Shown: positions 27,116 through 35,152 of the stretch, one piece after another
How positions within the stretch are numbered: the first letter of the stretch is position 1
Layout: each line of letters begins with the position of its first letter
Origin: Roseivirga sp. UBA6061
Lineage (GTDB): Bacteria; Bacteroidota; Bacteroidia; Cytophagales; Cyclobacteriaceae
Assembly (NCBI GenBank): GCA_002427745.1
Contig: DIYF01000014.1
Location: 1 to 64,000 of the forward strand
Direction of reading: 5' to 3'
Length of the DNA stretch: 64,000 bases
The notes under the pieces: generated by a model
What the model was told of the DNA's origin: nothing
Database searches by the model: none
Seen by the model: only the letters and a program-made list of their open reading frames with translations
Made by a program: the position numbers and the translations under genes

Positions 27116-27147
27116 TTTGATTTTCGAGCATAATCTGAGTATGTTTG
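27116..27147 (+). promoter_or_regulatory. Promoter of the PpiD-like gene with both -33 and -7 boxes
   Basis: TTTG at 27116-27119, then 20 bases, then TATGTTTG at 27140-27147. This matches the Bacteroidota TTTG-N~20-TAnnTTTG promoter and is the clearest two-box case in the window. The ATG at 27169 follows 22 bases later. Confidence 0.75.
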
Positions 27148-27168
27148 CGCCTATTTAAATTTTAAGCA

Positions 27169-29310
27169 ATGTCTATAATTAATACGCTTCGCGAGAAGAT
27201 GGGTCGACTACTGGTAGTCGTAGTAGGGTTGTCAATTATGGCCTTCGTGTTGACGGACCTTCTAGGACCGCAATCGACTCTCCTGGGAAACAACAGCCGA
27301 GACATAGGAGAGATCTCCGGTGAGACGATTTCACAGGAAGAATTCGTCAATATCGTAGAGGGGATGAAGCAAAATTTTCAAGCCACCTATGGTACTCCTG
27401 CCAACGAGTTGATCACGCAGACTTTCAGAACCCAGGCCTGGGAGCAATTGATCAACCAGATTGCCTACGGAGAAAGATTTGACGAACTGGCGATTGTAGT
27501 GGGAGATGCTGAGAAAGTAGATATGGTACAGGGAGTAAATATCTCACCTGCCGTAAGACAACAGTTTACAGATCCACAAACGGGAGAGTTCAGCGTGGCA
27601 AGAGTACAGGAAGTACTGGCCAACATGAGCAGTTCTCAGCTGGGTCGTCTGCAGTGGATTCAGTTTCAGCAGCAGATCAGCGCACAGCGTATGCAGCAGA
27701 AATTTGAGAACTTCTTTCTCAAAGCCAACTATGTAACACTGGCAGAAGCTCAGAGACAGTACAACAACGAAGTAGGTTCTATTGATGTAGATTATTTATA
27801 CGTTCCTTTCGGAGCAGTGAGTGATTCTGTTGCTCCCGTTTCAGACAATGAACTAAGAGCTTACCTGAGCGCTCATGCAGATGAGTACCAGGTGGAGGAG
27901 AGCAGATCTATTGACTATGTGTCTTTTCCGGTAGTTCCTTCTGCCGCTGATAGTGCTGATTACAAATCAGATGTTGATGCCATTCGCAAGAGTCTTGAAG
28001 AGTCTGAATCAGCTGAGGATGATTCTCTGATTGCGCTTCGCTACACTGAGCAGGGCCAGGGCTTCGGTACATTTGATGTTACAGCTTTGCCTGTAGACAT
28101 TGAGGCGAACCTGGCGACACTGAAAGCCGGTGATATTGTTGGTCCTAAACTAACAGGTGGTATCTATACCATGAGTAAGCTTTCTGAAATAACAGAAGGA
28201 GAAAATGAGTACGTACGTGTAAGCCAGATCATGATTGGCACAGAAGGCATGTCAACTGCCGAAAAGAGAGCGGCCCGCACGAAGGCTCAGGGAATTCTGA
28301 GAGAAGTAAGAAACGGTGCTGATTTTACAGAAACTGCCAGAACCAAGAGTGAAGACGGTTCAGGTCTGCAGGGCGGAGACATGGGATGGTACCGCAAAGA
28401 CTTTGGTACAGTAACCGGCAATCAGGAGTGGCCTGAGGCACTGCAAAATGCAGCCTTTGCTGCCAGAAGAACAGGTGTCATCAACAGACTGGTAGAGAGT
28501 GATAAAGGATATCACATCATCAATGTAGTGAATGCTCCCGACAAGAAGAGATATAAAGTAGCTACCATTATTATTGAAATGGTACCGTCTACGCAAACCC
28601 AAAACGATGTCTACCGCCAGGTACAGGAATTTTTGGCCAGTGCTGACGATTACGATAGCTTCAATGCTTATGCAAGCGAGCAAGGTATTTCTGTTTTCAG
28701 TGGTAACAATATCGGTCCGAATGCTGCGTCTATCGGCAGACTGACAGATGCTCGTCAAATTGTAACATGGCTGTACGGAGAGGCTTCGAGCCAGGATATC
28801 AGAGACTTTGATCTGAGCGATGAATACATTGTGGCCCTTTACCGATACAAAGTTGAGGCCGGTACTGCCAAGCTGGGCGATATCAGAAATCAGATTGAGC
28901 CTAAGGTTCGCAACGAGAAAAAGCTGGAGTATATCAAATCTAAACTGGCAGGACTACCTGGTGGAAGTCTCAGCGAAATGGTTACGGCTTACGGTCGTGG
29001 GGCACAGTTTTATAACGATCCTGCCCTGAGAATGACTTCTAACTCACTGCCAAATGTGGGCCCTGCCCCTGAAGCTGTAGGTGCTGCTTTTGCCCTGGCT
29101 AACGTGGGTGAGAGAACTGCCGCGGTAGGTACCGATGCCGGTGTGGTAATTGTGGAGCTGAAGGCAAGATCTGCCGCTCCTGAAATAGCGGATTATACCA
29201 GCTATATGACCACCCTTCAACAAAGAAAGCAGGGGAATGATCGTCTCAACCTGAGACAGTCAATAAGAGAAGCTGCCGACATTGTCGATGAACGTTACAA
29301 GTTCTACTAA
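27169..29310 (+). CDS. PpiD/SurA-like periplasmic peptidyl-prolyl isomerase
   Basis: A 713-residue foldase. One N-terminal membrane helix (about residues 14-31) anchors it to the inner membrane, as in PpiD. A SurA-N-like helical region follows (QEEFVNIVEGMKQNFQ, then FRTQAWEQLINQIAYGE). A parvulin domain lies at about residues 340-450, with VSQIMIG, then GADFTETARTKSEDGSG, GGDMGWYRKDFGTV and GVINRLVESDKGYHIINV. The tail is helical. It helps outer-membrane proteins fold after translocation. It has its own promoter and a strong terminator. Confidence 0.92.
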   Translation: MSIINTLREKMGRLLVVVVGLSIMAFVLTDLLGPQSTLLGNNSRDIGEISGETISQEEFVNIVEGMKQNFQATYGTPANELITQTFRTQAWEQLINQIAYGERFDELAIVVGDAEKVDMVQGVNISPAVRQQFTDPQTGEFSVARVQEVLANMSSSQLGRLQWIQFQQQISAQRMQQKFENFFLKANYVTLAEAQRQYNNEVGSIDVDYLYVPFGAVSDSVAPVSDNELRAYLSAHADEYQVEESRSIDYVSFPVVPSAADSADYKSDVDAIRKSLEESESAEDDSLIALRYTEQGQGFGTFDVTALPVDIEANLATLKAGDIVGPKLTGGIYTMSKLSEITEGENEYVRVSQIMIGTEGMSTAEKRAARTKAQGILREVRNGADFTETARTKSEDGSGLQGGDMGWYRKDFGTVTGNQEWPEALQNAAFAARRTGVINRLVESDKGYHIINVVNAPDKKRYKVATIIIEMVPSTQTQNDVYRQVQEFLASADDYDSFNAYASEQGISVFSGNNIGPNAASIGRLTDARQIVTWLYGEASSQDIRDFDLSDEYIVALYRYKVEAGTAKLGDIRNQIEPKVRNEKKLEYIKSKLAGLPGGSLSEMVTAYGRGAQFYNDPALRMTSNSLPNVGPAPEAVGAAFALANVGERTAAVGTDAGVVIVELKARSAAPEIADYTSYMTTLQQRKQGNDRLNLRQSIREAADIVDERYKFY

Positions 29311-29318
29311 GAAATTTT

Positions 29319-29342
29319 AAAACGGCCTTCGGGCCGTTTTTT
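29319..29342 (+). terminator. Strong terminator with UUCG loop after the PpiD-like gene
   Basis: AAAACGGCC, loop TTCG, GGCCGTTTT: a perfect 9-base stem closed by a UUCG tetraloop and followed by six T. The best terminator in the window. Confidence 0.95.
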
Positions 29343-29384
29343 ATGCCGCGAACTTTTAGAGGGGCAGAACAGTTGTTTTGAATT

Positions 29385-29648
29385 ATGAACAAGTTTTCAA
29401 CTAAGGAATTTAAAGAGAAGCTGGAGGGGGCGCATAAGTTTCCGACACTTTATATGTTCAAGTTTATTGTACCCGATGCCAAAAAGGAGGAGGTCAAAGG
29501 GCTTTTTCCGCGCAATGAGGTAAACTTTAAACCCTCGAGCAAGGGCACCTACGTGAGTGTTACGGCCAGGGTCATGATGTCCTCCAGCGATGCCGTCATT
29601 GAAGTTTACAAAAAAGCTTACCAAATTGAGGGAATCTTAGCACTGTAG
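29385..29648 (+). CDS. DUF493 (YbeD-like) protein
   Basis: An 87-residue protein with the DUF493/YbeD ferredoxin-like pattern: FKEKLEGAHKFPTLYMFKFIVP, then KGTYVSVTARVMMSSSDAVIEVYKKA. YbeD sits near lipoate synthesis genes in enterobacteria and is a possible regulatory domain, but the role is unknown. It starts 42 bases after the strong terminator and is followed by the lipoprotein methyltransferase with 3 bases between, so a new operon begins here. Confidence 0.85.
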   Translation: MNKFSTKEFKEKLEGAHKFPTLYMFKFIVPDAKKEEVKGLFPRNEVNFKPSSKGTYVSVTARVMMSSSDAVIEVYKKAYQIEGILAL

Positions 29649-29651
29649 TGA

Positions 29652-30344
29652 ATGAAACACTTCTGGGTAGTAGGTATTTTTTTACTCATAGTTTCCTGTT
29701 CTCAGGGTGGTTCTAACAAGGAACAACCTGTTAAGGATGCATCTGAACAGGAGGCACCCGTAAAAGATCAGGCTCCTGCTGATGAGTCGGGTAAAGTGCC
29801 TGCGGCAGTAGAAGACACCCAGAGGACTGAGTGGCAAAACCCGGACTTTGTGCTGGACATGCTGGGTGACCTGAGCGATAAGGTCGTAGCGGATATCGGA
29901 GCCGGTTCAGGCTATTTCAGCTTTAAAATTGCCAGAAGGGCACAGAAGGTAATTGCTTTGGATATTGACCCCCGGGCTCTCGATTATATTAAAGAACAGA
30001 TTGAGATTGTAGGGGAGTGGAGCAAGAATATCGAGCCCCGGCTTACCCCGGCAGATGTGCCTAATTTGCTCGATGAAGAGGCAGATATTGTTTTGATTGT
30101 CAATACCTACGGCTTCATCCCCAGCAAGGAAGAATACCTGCCCAGAGTACTGAACGGACTCAAGCCCGGTGGCCTGCTGGTGATCGTTGATTTTAAGACC
30201 GGCAACATTCCGGTAGGGCCCTCAGATGAATTTAAGGTAGAGGTATCAAAAGTTGTTTCCAGCCTGAGAAAGGCCGGCTTTAAGAAGACGCTAAGGGATG
30301 AAAAAAGCCTGCAGTATCAGTACATTGTAACAGCAAAAAAGTAG
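29652..30344 (+). CDS. Class I SAM-dependent methyltransferase with a lipoprotein signal
   Basis: A 230-residue protein combining a lipoprotein signal (LLIVSC, Cys16), a 35-residue low-complexity linker rich in Gln, Lys, Ala and Pro, and a Rossmann methyltransferase. The SAM loop DIGAGSGYF spans residues 81-89, Asp104 in [11 protein letters not shown] binds the ribose, and motif IV is [12 protein letters not shown], followed by [15 protein letters not shown]. The enzyme core looks intact although exported, and SAM is not normally available outside the cytoplasm. The DPPY motif of amino-methylating enzymes is absent. Confidence 0.85.
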   Translation: MKHFWVVGIFLLIVSCSQGGSNKEQPVKDASEQEAPVKDQAPADESGKVPAAVEDTQRTEWQNPDFVLDMLGDLSDKVVADIGAGSGYFSFKIARRAQKVIALDIDPRALDYIKEQIEIVGEWSKNIEPRLTPADVPNLLDEEADIVLIVNTYGFIPSKEEYLPRVLNGLKPGGLLVIVDFKTGNIPVGPSDEFKVEVSKVVSSLRKAGFKKTLRDEKSLQYQYIVTAKK

Positions 30345-30349
30345 AAACC

Positions 30350-30580
30350 ATGTGGGAAGAAAAAGACAATACACTGGTAAGAACCTTCAGGTTCGCAGAC
30401 TTTACAGAAGCTTTTGGTTTTATGACAAAGGTGGCTATTGAGGCTGAAAAAATGAATCATCACCCCAACTGGTCCAATGTCTACAATCAGGTCACGATTG
30501 AGCTGACCACCCATGATGCGGGCAATGTGGTGACTGACAATGACAGGGCACTGGCCGCAAAAATTGACAGCCTTGTCTGA
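30350..30580 (+). CDS. Pterin-4a-carbinolamine dehydratase
   Basis: A 76-residue enzyme that regenerates pterin cofactor for aromatic amino-acid hydroxylases. The family motif is complete: EKMNHHPNW (His37, His38, Pro39, Trp41), then [15 protein letters not shown] (His55, Asp56, with Gly58 and Asp63). Slightly shorter than the typical 95-110 residues at the N-terminus. Its stop overlaps the rsmI start as TGATG. No phenylalanine hydroxylase gene is in the window. Confidence 0.93.
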   Translation: MWEEKDNTLVRTFRFADFTEAFGFMTKVAIEAEKMNHHPNWSNVYNQVTIELTTHDAGNVVTDNDRALAAKIDSLV

Positions 30581-31254
30581 TGGCTGAAATCGCGCTATAC
30601 CTGGTCCCCACCCCCATTGGCAATCTGGATGATATTACGCTCAGGGCCCTCAAAGTACTGTCAGAAGTTGATGTGATCCTGGCAGAAGACACCCGCACTT
30701 CGGGTAAGCTGCTCAAGCACCATCATATCAACAAGCCCCTCCAGAGCTATCATATTTTCAATGAGCATAAGACCGTTGAGAAGCTGATTGCCCGCCTTGA
30801 GCAGGGCGAAGTCATGGCTCTGATCTCAGATGCCGGTACCCCTTCCATTTCTGATCCCGGCTTCCTCCTGGTCAGAGAGGTATTGAAAAGTGGCCTTGAA
30901 GTAAATTGCTTGCCCGGTGCTACAGCCTTTGTGCCTGCCCTGGTAAGCTCGGGCTTACCCTCTGATAAGTTTGTTTTTGAAGGCTTTCTTCCTCATAAAA
31001 AAGGCCGGCAAACCCGCCTGCAAAAGCTCGCTGAAGAAGAGCGCACCATTGTTCTGTATGAATCTCCTCACCGGCTGATCAAGTGCCTGGGACAGTTACA
31101 GGAGCACCTGGGCGACAGGCAGGCATCCGTATCGCGGGAGCTAACCAAAATGTTTGAAGAAACAGTAAGGGGAAGCCTTTCCGAGCTTATCGCGCATTTC
31201 ACTGAAAAGGGAGTGAAGGGCGAATTCGTAGTAGTAGTTGAGGGCAGACACTAG
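30580..31254 (+). CDS. rsmI: 16S rRNA (cytidine1402-2'-O)-methyltransferase
   Basis: A 224-residue tetrapyrrole-methylase-fold enzyme that 2'-O-methylates C1402 in the ribosomal P site. Diagnostic motifs are LYLVPTPIGNLDDITLRA near the start, EDTRTSGKLL, LISDAGTPSISDPGFLLV and the GATAFVPALVSSGLP segment, followed by FVFEGFLPHKKG. It starts on the last base of the dehydratase and closes the operon begun at DUF493. A little shorter at the C-terminus than E. coli RsmI. Confidence 0.95.
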   Translation: MAEIALYLVPTPIGNLDDITLRALKVLSEVDVILAEDTRTSGKLLKHHHINKPLQSYHIFNEHKTVEKLIARLEQGEVMALISDAGTPSISDPGFLLVREVLKSGLEVNCLPGATAFVPALVSSGLPSDKFVFEGFLPHKKGRQTRLQKLAEEERTIVLYESPHRLIKCLGQLQEHLGDRQASVSRELTKMFEETVRGSLSELIAHFTEKGVKGEFVVVVEGRH

Positions 31255-31265
31255 GTGCAATTCCC

Positions 31266-31847
31266 TTACTCTTCAGAAGAAGCATTCACATTAAAAGCCT
31301 CAAAGAGAACAGGGGCACCTCCTTCTGTTTTGGTATAGACAATATTCTCCATTTCCCCCTCAGGATTCAGGTTGTCATAGGAAACACCCTTGTCTGAGGC
31401 GAGCAGCCAGGCATTTTTTTCCTCATCATACTCAAAGCTGATATGCCGGGTCCAGCGATAACGTGAGCCTCCGTAATGTGAAATAGTAAAAGACATATCC
31501 GCTGCCTCGATCATATCCAGAGGATCACCGAAAACACCTCCGCAGGCTCCGCATAAAATAACCTTATCGTTTCTCAGGGCAATGTCGAATTTACCCGAGC
31601 TCTGTGCTTCCAGTATCAGGAGAGGACGAGGCATTTCTTCCCGGGTCTCCCACAGCAGTGAATCTTCGTTTTGCCTTTTGAGGGCGGCAAGCACCAGATC
31701 CTTTTGGTCAATGTGTAAGGTATCGCTAAAGAATACCTCGTAGCCTTCCTCCAGAAGATGCTCAAAGGCAGTGGGGCTGCTTTTTTGCTCACAGCCGAGT
31801 ATGCCAAGCAAAATCAGCAGGAAAGTATATTTCAAAAGCCTAAACAT
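31266..31847 (-). CDS. Lipoprotein of unknown function
   Basis: A 193-residue lipoprotein (signal ending LGC, Cys19). The mature part is acidic and beta-rich, with a notable glycine/cysteine loop VILCGACGGVFGDPLDMIE and a C-terminal domain resembling sugar-binding or beta-sandwich repeats (SHYGGSRYRWTRHISFEYDE). The two cysteines of the CGAC loop could pair or bind metal. No family is recognised. It overlaps the upstream aminotransferase by 8 bases, so the two are co-expressed. Confidence 0.65.
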   Translation of the reverse strand: MFRLLKYTFLLILLGILGCEQKSSPTAFEHLLEEGYEVFFSDTLHIDQKDLVLAALKRQNEDSLLWETREEMPRPLLILEAQSSGKFDIALRNDKVILCGACGGVFGDPLDMIEAADMSFTISHYGGSRYRWTRHISFEYDEEKNAWLLASDKGVSYDNLNPEGEMENIVYTKTEGGAPVLFEAFNVNASSEE

Positions 31848-33108
31848 GGTGTAAGGCCTCTATGAGGTAGTCTACATCTTTTTTAGTGGTAAAGACCGAG
31901 AGTGAAATGCGCAGGCCATTGATGCCAAAGCCGCTCATGGGTCTGCAGTCAATCATGTATTCGTCAAAGAGCTTTTTCTTTACCTCATTTACTTTTCTGC
32001 CCACGACTTCTACATTCTGAATAGCACAGGAAAGCTCTTCACTGGCAGGAGTTTTCAGCTTATACCGGGCATCGCCCTCAAGAGCAGCTCTGAAGTAGCG
32101 CTTCAGCTCTCTCATGCGGGCCTCTCTTTTTTCCGCCCCTATCAGGTTGTAATAGTCTACAGCTGTGCCCAGTCCCAGCAGTTCAGGGTAGTTCCGGGTA
32201 TTGTAGTTTTCAAGCCTGCGTATCGACTTATCTCTGAAATGCGCTCTTGAAACGATCAGAGGCTTCAGGTGCTTTTGTGATTCCTTTCTGGAATAAAATA
32301 CCCCCATGCCTTTAGGAGAAAACATAAACTTATGTCCGCTTGCGGAATAGAAATCACAACCCAGGTCGTGGAGGTCAATCTTGAATGTACCGGCTGTCTG
32401 AGCGGCATCTACTGCCACCAGAATACCATGCTGATGAGCCAGTGCGCTTACCTCCTTTACTGGTAGTATCATGCCATTGGTATTGGTACCATGCACCATA
32501 GAGATCACCTTGGTTTTTGGGGTGATGGCCTTGCGGTAAACATCTACCAGGTCTTCTTTTGATTCCGGCAGTATAGGCAATTTGGGCCTTACGATTTTAA
32601 ATCCTCTGATCTCTGACCAGTGCTGCCAGGGTACCGTGCCACTGGGGTGTTCATGGTCGGCAAGTATTACCTCATCACCCGGCCCCAGTTCTATAGAGTG
32701 GGCTACGATATTCATGCCCTCGGTGGTATTGTGAATCAGGGCAATTTCTTCTTTGTCTGCCGAAAACATGGTAGCCACTTTCTGGCGTACCTCTTCTTTT
32801 TCTTTCTGCCAGCCGCCCCACATGTAGCGGGAGGGAAAACCGTCCAGCAGGGCTCTGAAATGATTGGTAGCATCTACTACCAGTTTGGGGCAGGGGCCCA
32901 GGGAGGCATTGTTGAAGTAGTAGAGACCTTTTTCCATGGTGAATTCGCTCTTAACCAATTCCCAGTAGTCTTCATCATTGGCATCGCTGGCCAGAGAAAA
33001 ACCCGTCTTTTCTACCATCTTCAGAAAGTCTTCTCTTACGCCACTGCTTAATAAGCCGGCAGCGGTAATGCCGGAAAAGGAATATTTCAGGAGGCTGCGT
33101 CTGTCCAT
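31840..33108 (-). CDS. Class V PLP-dependent aminotransferase/isopenicillin-N-epimerase-like, Tat-exported
   Basis: A 422-residue fold-type I PLP enzyme. The N-terminus MDRRSLLKYSFSGITAAGLL is a twin-arginine signal, fitting export of an already folded cofactor enzyme. The catalytic domain has YYFNNASLGPCPK, IALIHNTTEGMN, VILADHEHPSGTVPW and the Schiff-base lysine in SASGHKFMFSPKG. It ends GFGINGLRISLSVFTTKKDVDYLI. Related proteins are cysteine desulfurases or amino-acid epimerases; no desulfurase active-site Cys loop is evident. Followed by an overlapping lipoprotein gene. Confidence 0.9.
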   Translation of the reverse strand: MDRRSLLKYSFSGITAAGLLSSGVREDFLKMVEKTGFSLASDANDEDYWELVKSEFTMEKGLYYFNNASLGPCPKLVVDATNHFRALLDGFPSRYMWGGWQKEKEEVRQKVATMFSADKEEIALIHNTTEGMNIVAHSIELGPGDEVILADHEHPSGTVPWQHWSEIRGFKIVRPKLPILPESKEDLVDVYRKAITPKTKVISMVHGTNTNGMILPVKEVSALAHQHGILVAVDAAQTAGTFKIDLHDLGCDFYSASGHKFMFSPKGMGVFYSRKESQKHLKPLIVSRAHFRDKSIRRLENYNTRNYPELLGLGTAVDYYNLIGAEKREARMRELKRYFRAALEGDARYKLKTPASEELSCAIQNVEVVGRKVNEVKKKLFDEYMIDCRPMSGFGINGLRISLSVFTTKKDVDYLIEALHHV

Positions 33109-33109
33109 T

Positions 33110-33880
33110 TTACTTGAGTACTTTGTCCAAAAAAGGTTTCATTTCTACCAGCTTGATATCATCGCGTTTGCGGAGCTCTCTCAAAAACCAGCCTTTGTGC
33201 CCGGCACCGTAGGTGATAAGAAATCGCTTGCCTTCATAGCGGTGTTTTTCCAGTGCTTTTTCAATATGCCAGTAGTGGGCAATGTTAATATTGTCCCAGC
33301 CGCCCAGCAGTAAGGTTTCATTGAGAATGCGGTTGTAAGCCTCGTAACGAATTTCGCCAGCCGCATCATAGACATCTGAGTTGATAAAATAAGGGTCGTT
33401 TACATCTCCGGCAGCTCTCATGGCTTCAGCTGATTTTCTGCCGGCTTCCTGGTACTCTTCCCATCGTTCGGCCCAGGCCGGGTCTTCCCTGATTTCTCTG
33501 AAGCGCTGATTGCGGTAATCATTCATCGGCTTGGTCCAGCCGGCCGTGGGAATGATCTCGAAATCCATTTCTTTGGTGAGCGGAAAGACGGCATCTACAT
33601 ACTCAGGAAACACGCGTACCCTGGGTTCTGTGATGGTGTCTTTTTCATCAAATTCTTTTCGCGCTATAGGGTATCTGTCTGGCGGAATTTCCGTAAGAAT
33701 ATAGTCCGGGTTTATCTCTCTGATAAGCTGCTTTACTATATCAATATCATAGTTGGGGTTGGTACGATGTCCTCTGTGAATCATACCCATAACGATGACC
33801 TCGTTTTTGGGCTTTTCAGGGGTGCAGGCGGCTGTGAATGCCACGGCTATAACAATGAGAAACCTGGCGGTAAAACGCAT
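33110..33880 (-). CDS. TraB/TIKI-superfamily-like lipoprotein
   Basis: A 256-residue lipoprotein (signal ending FTAAC, Cys19). Features are GMIHRGH near the start of the mature part, YILTEIPPDRYPIARKEF with an acidic pair, and a C-terminal GKRFLITYGAGHKGWFLRELR. The GxxH start and late GxGHxxW motif recall TraB/GumN-like (TIKI) metalloenzymes, but this is only a pattern judgement. It ends 1 base before the aminotransferase start on the same strand, so all three genes form one unit. Confidence 0.55.
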   Translation of the reverse strand: MRFTARFLIVIAVAFTAACTPEKPKNEVIVMGMIHRGHRTNPNYDIDIVKQLIREINPDYILTEIPPDRYPIARKEFDEKDTITEPRVRVFPEYVDAVFPLTKEMDFEIIPTAGWTKPMNDYRNQRFREIREDPAWAERWEEYQEAGRKSAEAMRAAGDVNDPYFINSDVYDAAGEIRYEAYNRILNETLLLGGWDNINIAHYWHIEKALEKHRYEGKRFLITYGAGHKGWFLRELRKRDDIKLVEMKPFLDKVLK

Positions 33881-33946
33881 AGAAAAGGTAGGTTAGTAGC
33901 AGATCAAGTTAATCAATTAATAAAAAGCACACGATCGAATAAGCCC

Positions 33947-33954
33947 TATATTTG
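33947..33954 (+). promoter_or_regulatory. -7 promoter element for the IMPase-like gene
   Basis: TATATTTG fits TAnnTTTG, 22 bases before the ATG at 33977. It supports that start rather than longer in-frame options that overlap the divergent lipoprotein. Confidence 0.6.
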
Positions 33955-33976
33955 TGCCATTCATGTAATTGTAGCC

Positions 33977-34759
33977 ATGCAAAAACTGCTTCAGGATGTA
34001 ATCGTACTGGTGAAGGATACGGGTGATTTTATCCGTACCGAGTCAGCACAGTTTGACGAGTCGAAAATTGAGTACAAGGGAAAAAACGACCTGGTATCTT
34101 ATGTAGATAAGACAGCAGAAAAAATGCTGGTACAGGGGCTCGAAAACATCCTGCCCGGCTCTGGTTTTATTGCAGAAGAGGGTACCTCCAGCAAGCGATC
34201 AGATATCTATAACTGGATTATTGATCCCCTGGATGGCACCACCAATTTCACGCATGGTATTCCTGTGTTTTCTATCTCGGTAGCTTTGATGAAGCGGGGC
34301 CAGCTTGTGCTGGGGGTGGTGTATGAAGTCAACCGTGATGAGTGCTTTCATGCCATTAAAGGAGAGGGTGCCTTTCTCAATCATATGCCTATTCAGGTAT
34401 CACCGGTAAAAACACTGGAGAGGTCATTACTCGCCACGGGCTTTCCTTATTATGACTTTGAGCAAATGAGGCAGTACCTCTCTATACTCAACGAGTTGAT
34501 GCAGACTACACATGGGCTGAGAAGAATGGGAAGTGCCGCAGTAGATCTGGCTTATACAGCCTGTGGCAGGTTTGAAGGTTTCTTTGAATATAATCTGAAC
34601 GCCTGGGACATTGCAGCAGGCGCACTGATTGTACAGGAAGCGGGTGGCACGGTTACCGACTTCAGGGGAGGCAATGACTTCCTCTTTGGCAGAGAGATTG
34701 TGGCCGGCAATGTGATCAGACCAGAATTGTTGAAAACCATTCAGAAGTATTGGAGCTGA
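33977..34759 (+). CDS. Inositol monophosphatase family protein
   Basis: A 260-residue Mg-dependent phosphatase. The start at 33977 (MQKLLQDVIV) follows a promoter element; a longer frame would overlap the divergent gene and lacks homology. Metal ligands appear in FIAEEGTSS, WIIDPLDGTTNFTHGIP (the DPxDGTxN signature) and NAWDIAAGALIVQEAGG. Possible activities include inositol-1-phosphatase, 3'(2'),5'-bisphosphate nucleotidase or FBPase-like; GTTNFTHGIPVF is closest to inositol monophosphatase. Normal family length. Confidence 0.92.
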   Translation: MQKLLQDVIVLVKDTGDFIRTESAQFDESKIEYKGKNDLVSYVDKTAEKMLVQGLENILPGSGFIAEEGTSSKRSDIYNWIIDPLDGTTNFTHGIPVFSISVALMKRGQLVLGVVYEVNRDECFHAIKGEGAFLNHMPIQVSPVKTLERSLLATGFPYYDFEQMRQYLSILNELMQTTHGLRRMGSAAVDLAYTACGRFEGFFEYNLNAWDIAAGALIVQEAGGTVTDFRGGNDFLFGREIVAGNVIRPELLKTIQKYWS

Positions 34760-34829
34760 TTTGGTACTCAGGGCCAATTCCCTGAACTTTGAAGACAAAA
34801 AACCGGTTTACCCAATAAGATAAGCCACT

Positions 34830-35003
34830 ATGCAAGAGATTATCATCGGCATTTTATTCCTCGGAGCTGTATTTTTTGTAGGTCGTATGATCTGGAGACA
34901 GTACAAGGCAGAAGACGGATGTGGCGAAGGATGCCACGGTTGTGATACTTCGCAATTTGATAAGAAGAACCTGCCTTCTCACCTGGCCAAAAAGCAGCAA
35001 TAA
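34830..35003 (+). CDS. Small Cys-rich membrane protein (FeoB-associated type)
   Basis: A 57-residue gene, easily missed by length cut-offs. One membrane helix (about residues 3-21, IIIGILFLGAVFFVGRMIW) is followed by a cytoplasmic cluster CGEGCHGCD with cysteines at 31, 35 and 38, and a basic end. This layout matches the FeoB-associated Cys-rich membrane proteins of Bacteroidota, thought to assist ferrous iron uptake, but no feoA or feoB is in the window. It lies 70 bases after the IMPase gene. Confidence 0.7.
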   Translation: MQEIIIGILFLGAVFFVGRMIWRQYKAEDGCGEGCHGCDTSQFDKKNLPSHLAKKQQ

Positions 35004-35072
35004 GCTTCTGCGATAAATCTCGCACTTTCCATAAATCTCGAATTGTATCCTGTGATATTGGGAACCGTACAC

Positions 35073-35107
35073 CATTCGTTCGACCACTCAAAGTGGTCAG
35101 ACGAATG
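35073..35107. repeat. Long inverted repeat between convergent genes
   Basis: A 16-base stem (35073-35088 with 35092-35107) around a CAA loop; one C-A mismatch and one T-G pair. No T run follows on the + strand, so it is not a standard terminator in that direction. Confidence 0.7.
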
Positions 35108-35152
35108 CTGCACAAAAGACTGTTGAATTCTATAGAGCTGCTGTACCACCCC

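Noticed and set aside
35013..35040. ATAAATCTCG occurring twice, 18 bases apart
   Set aside because: A 10-base repeat in a short AT-rich gap, with no promoter or gene start beside it.
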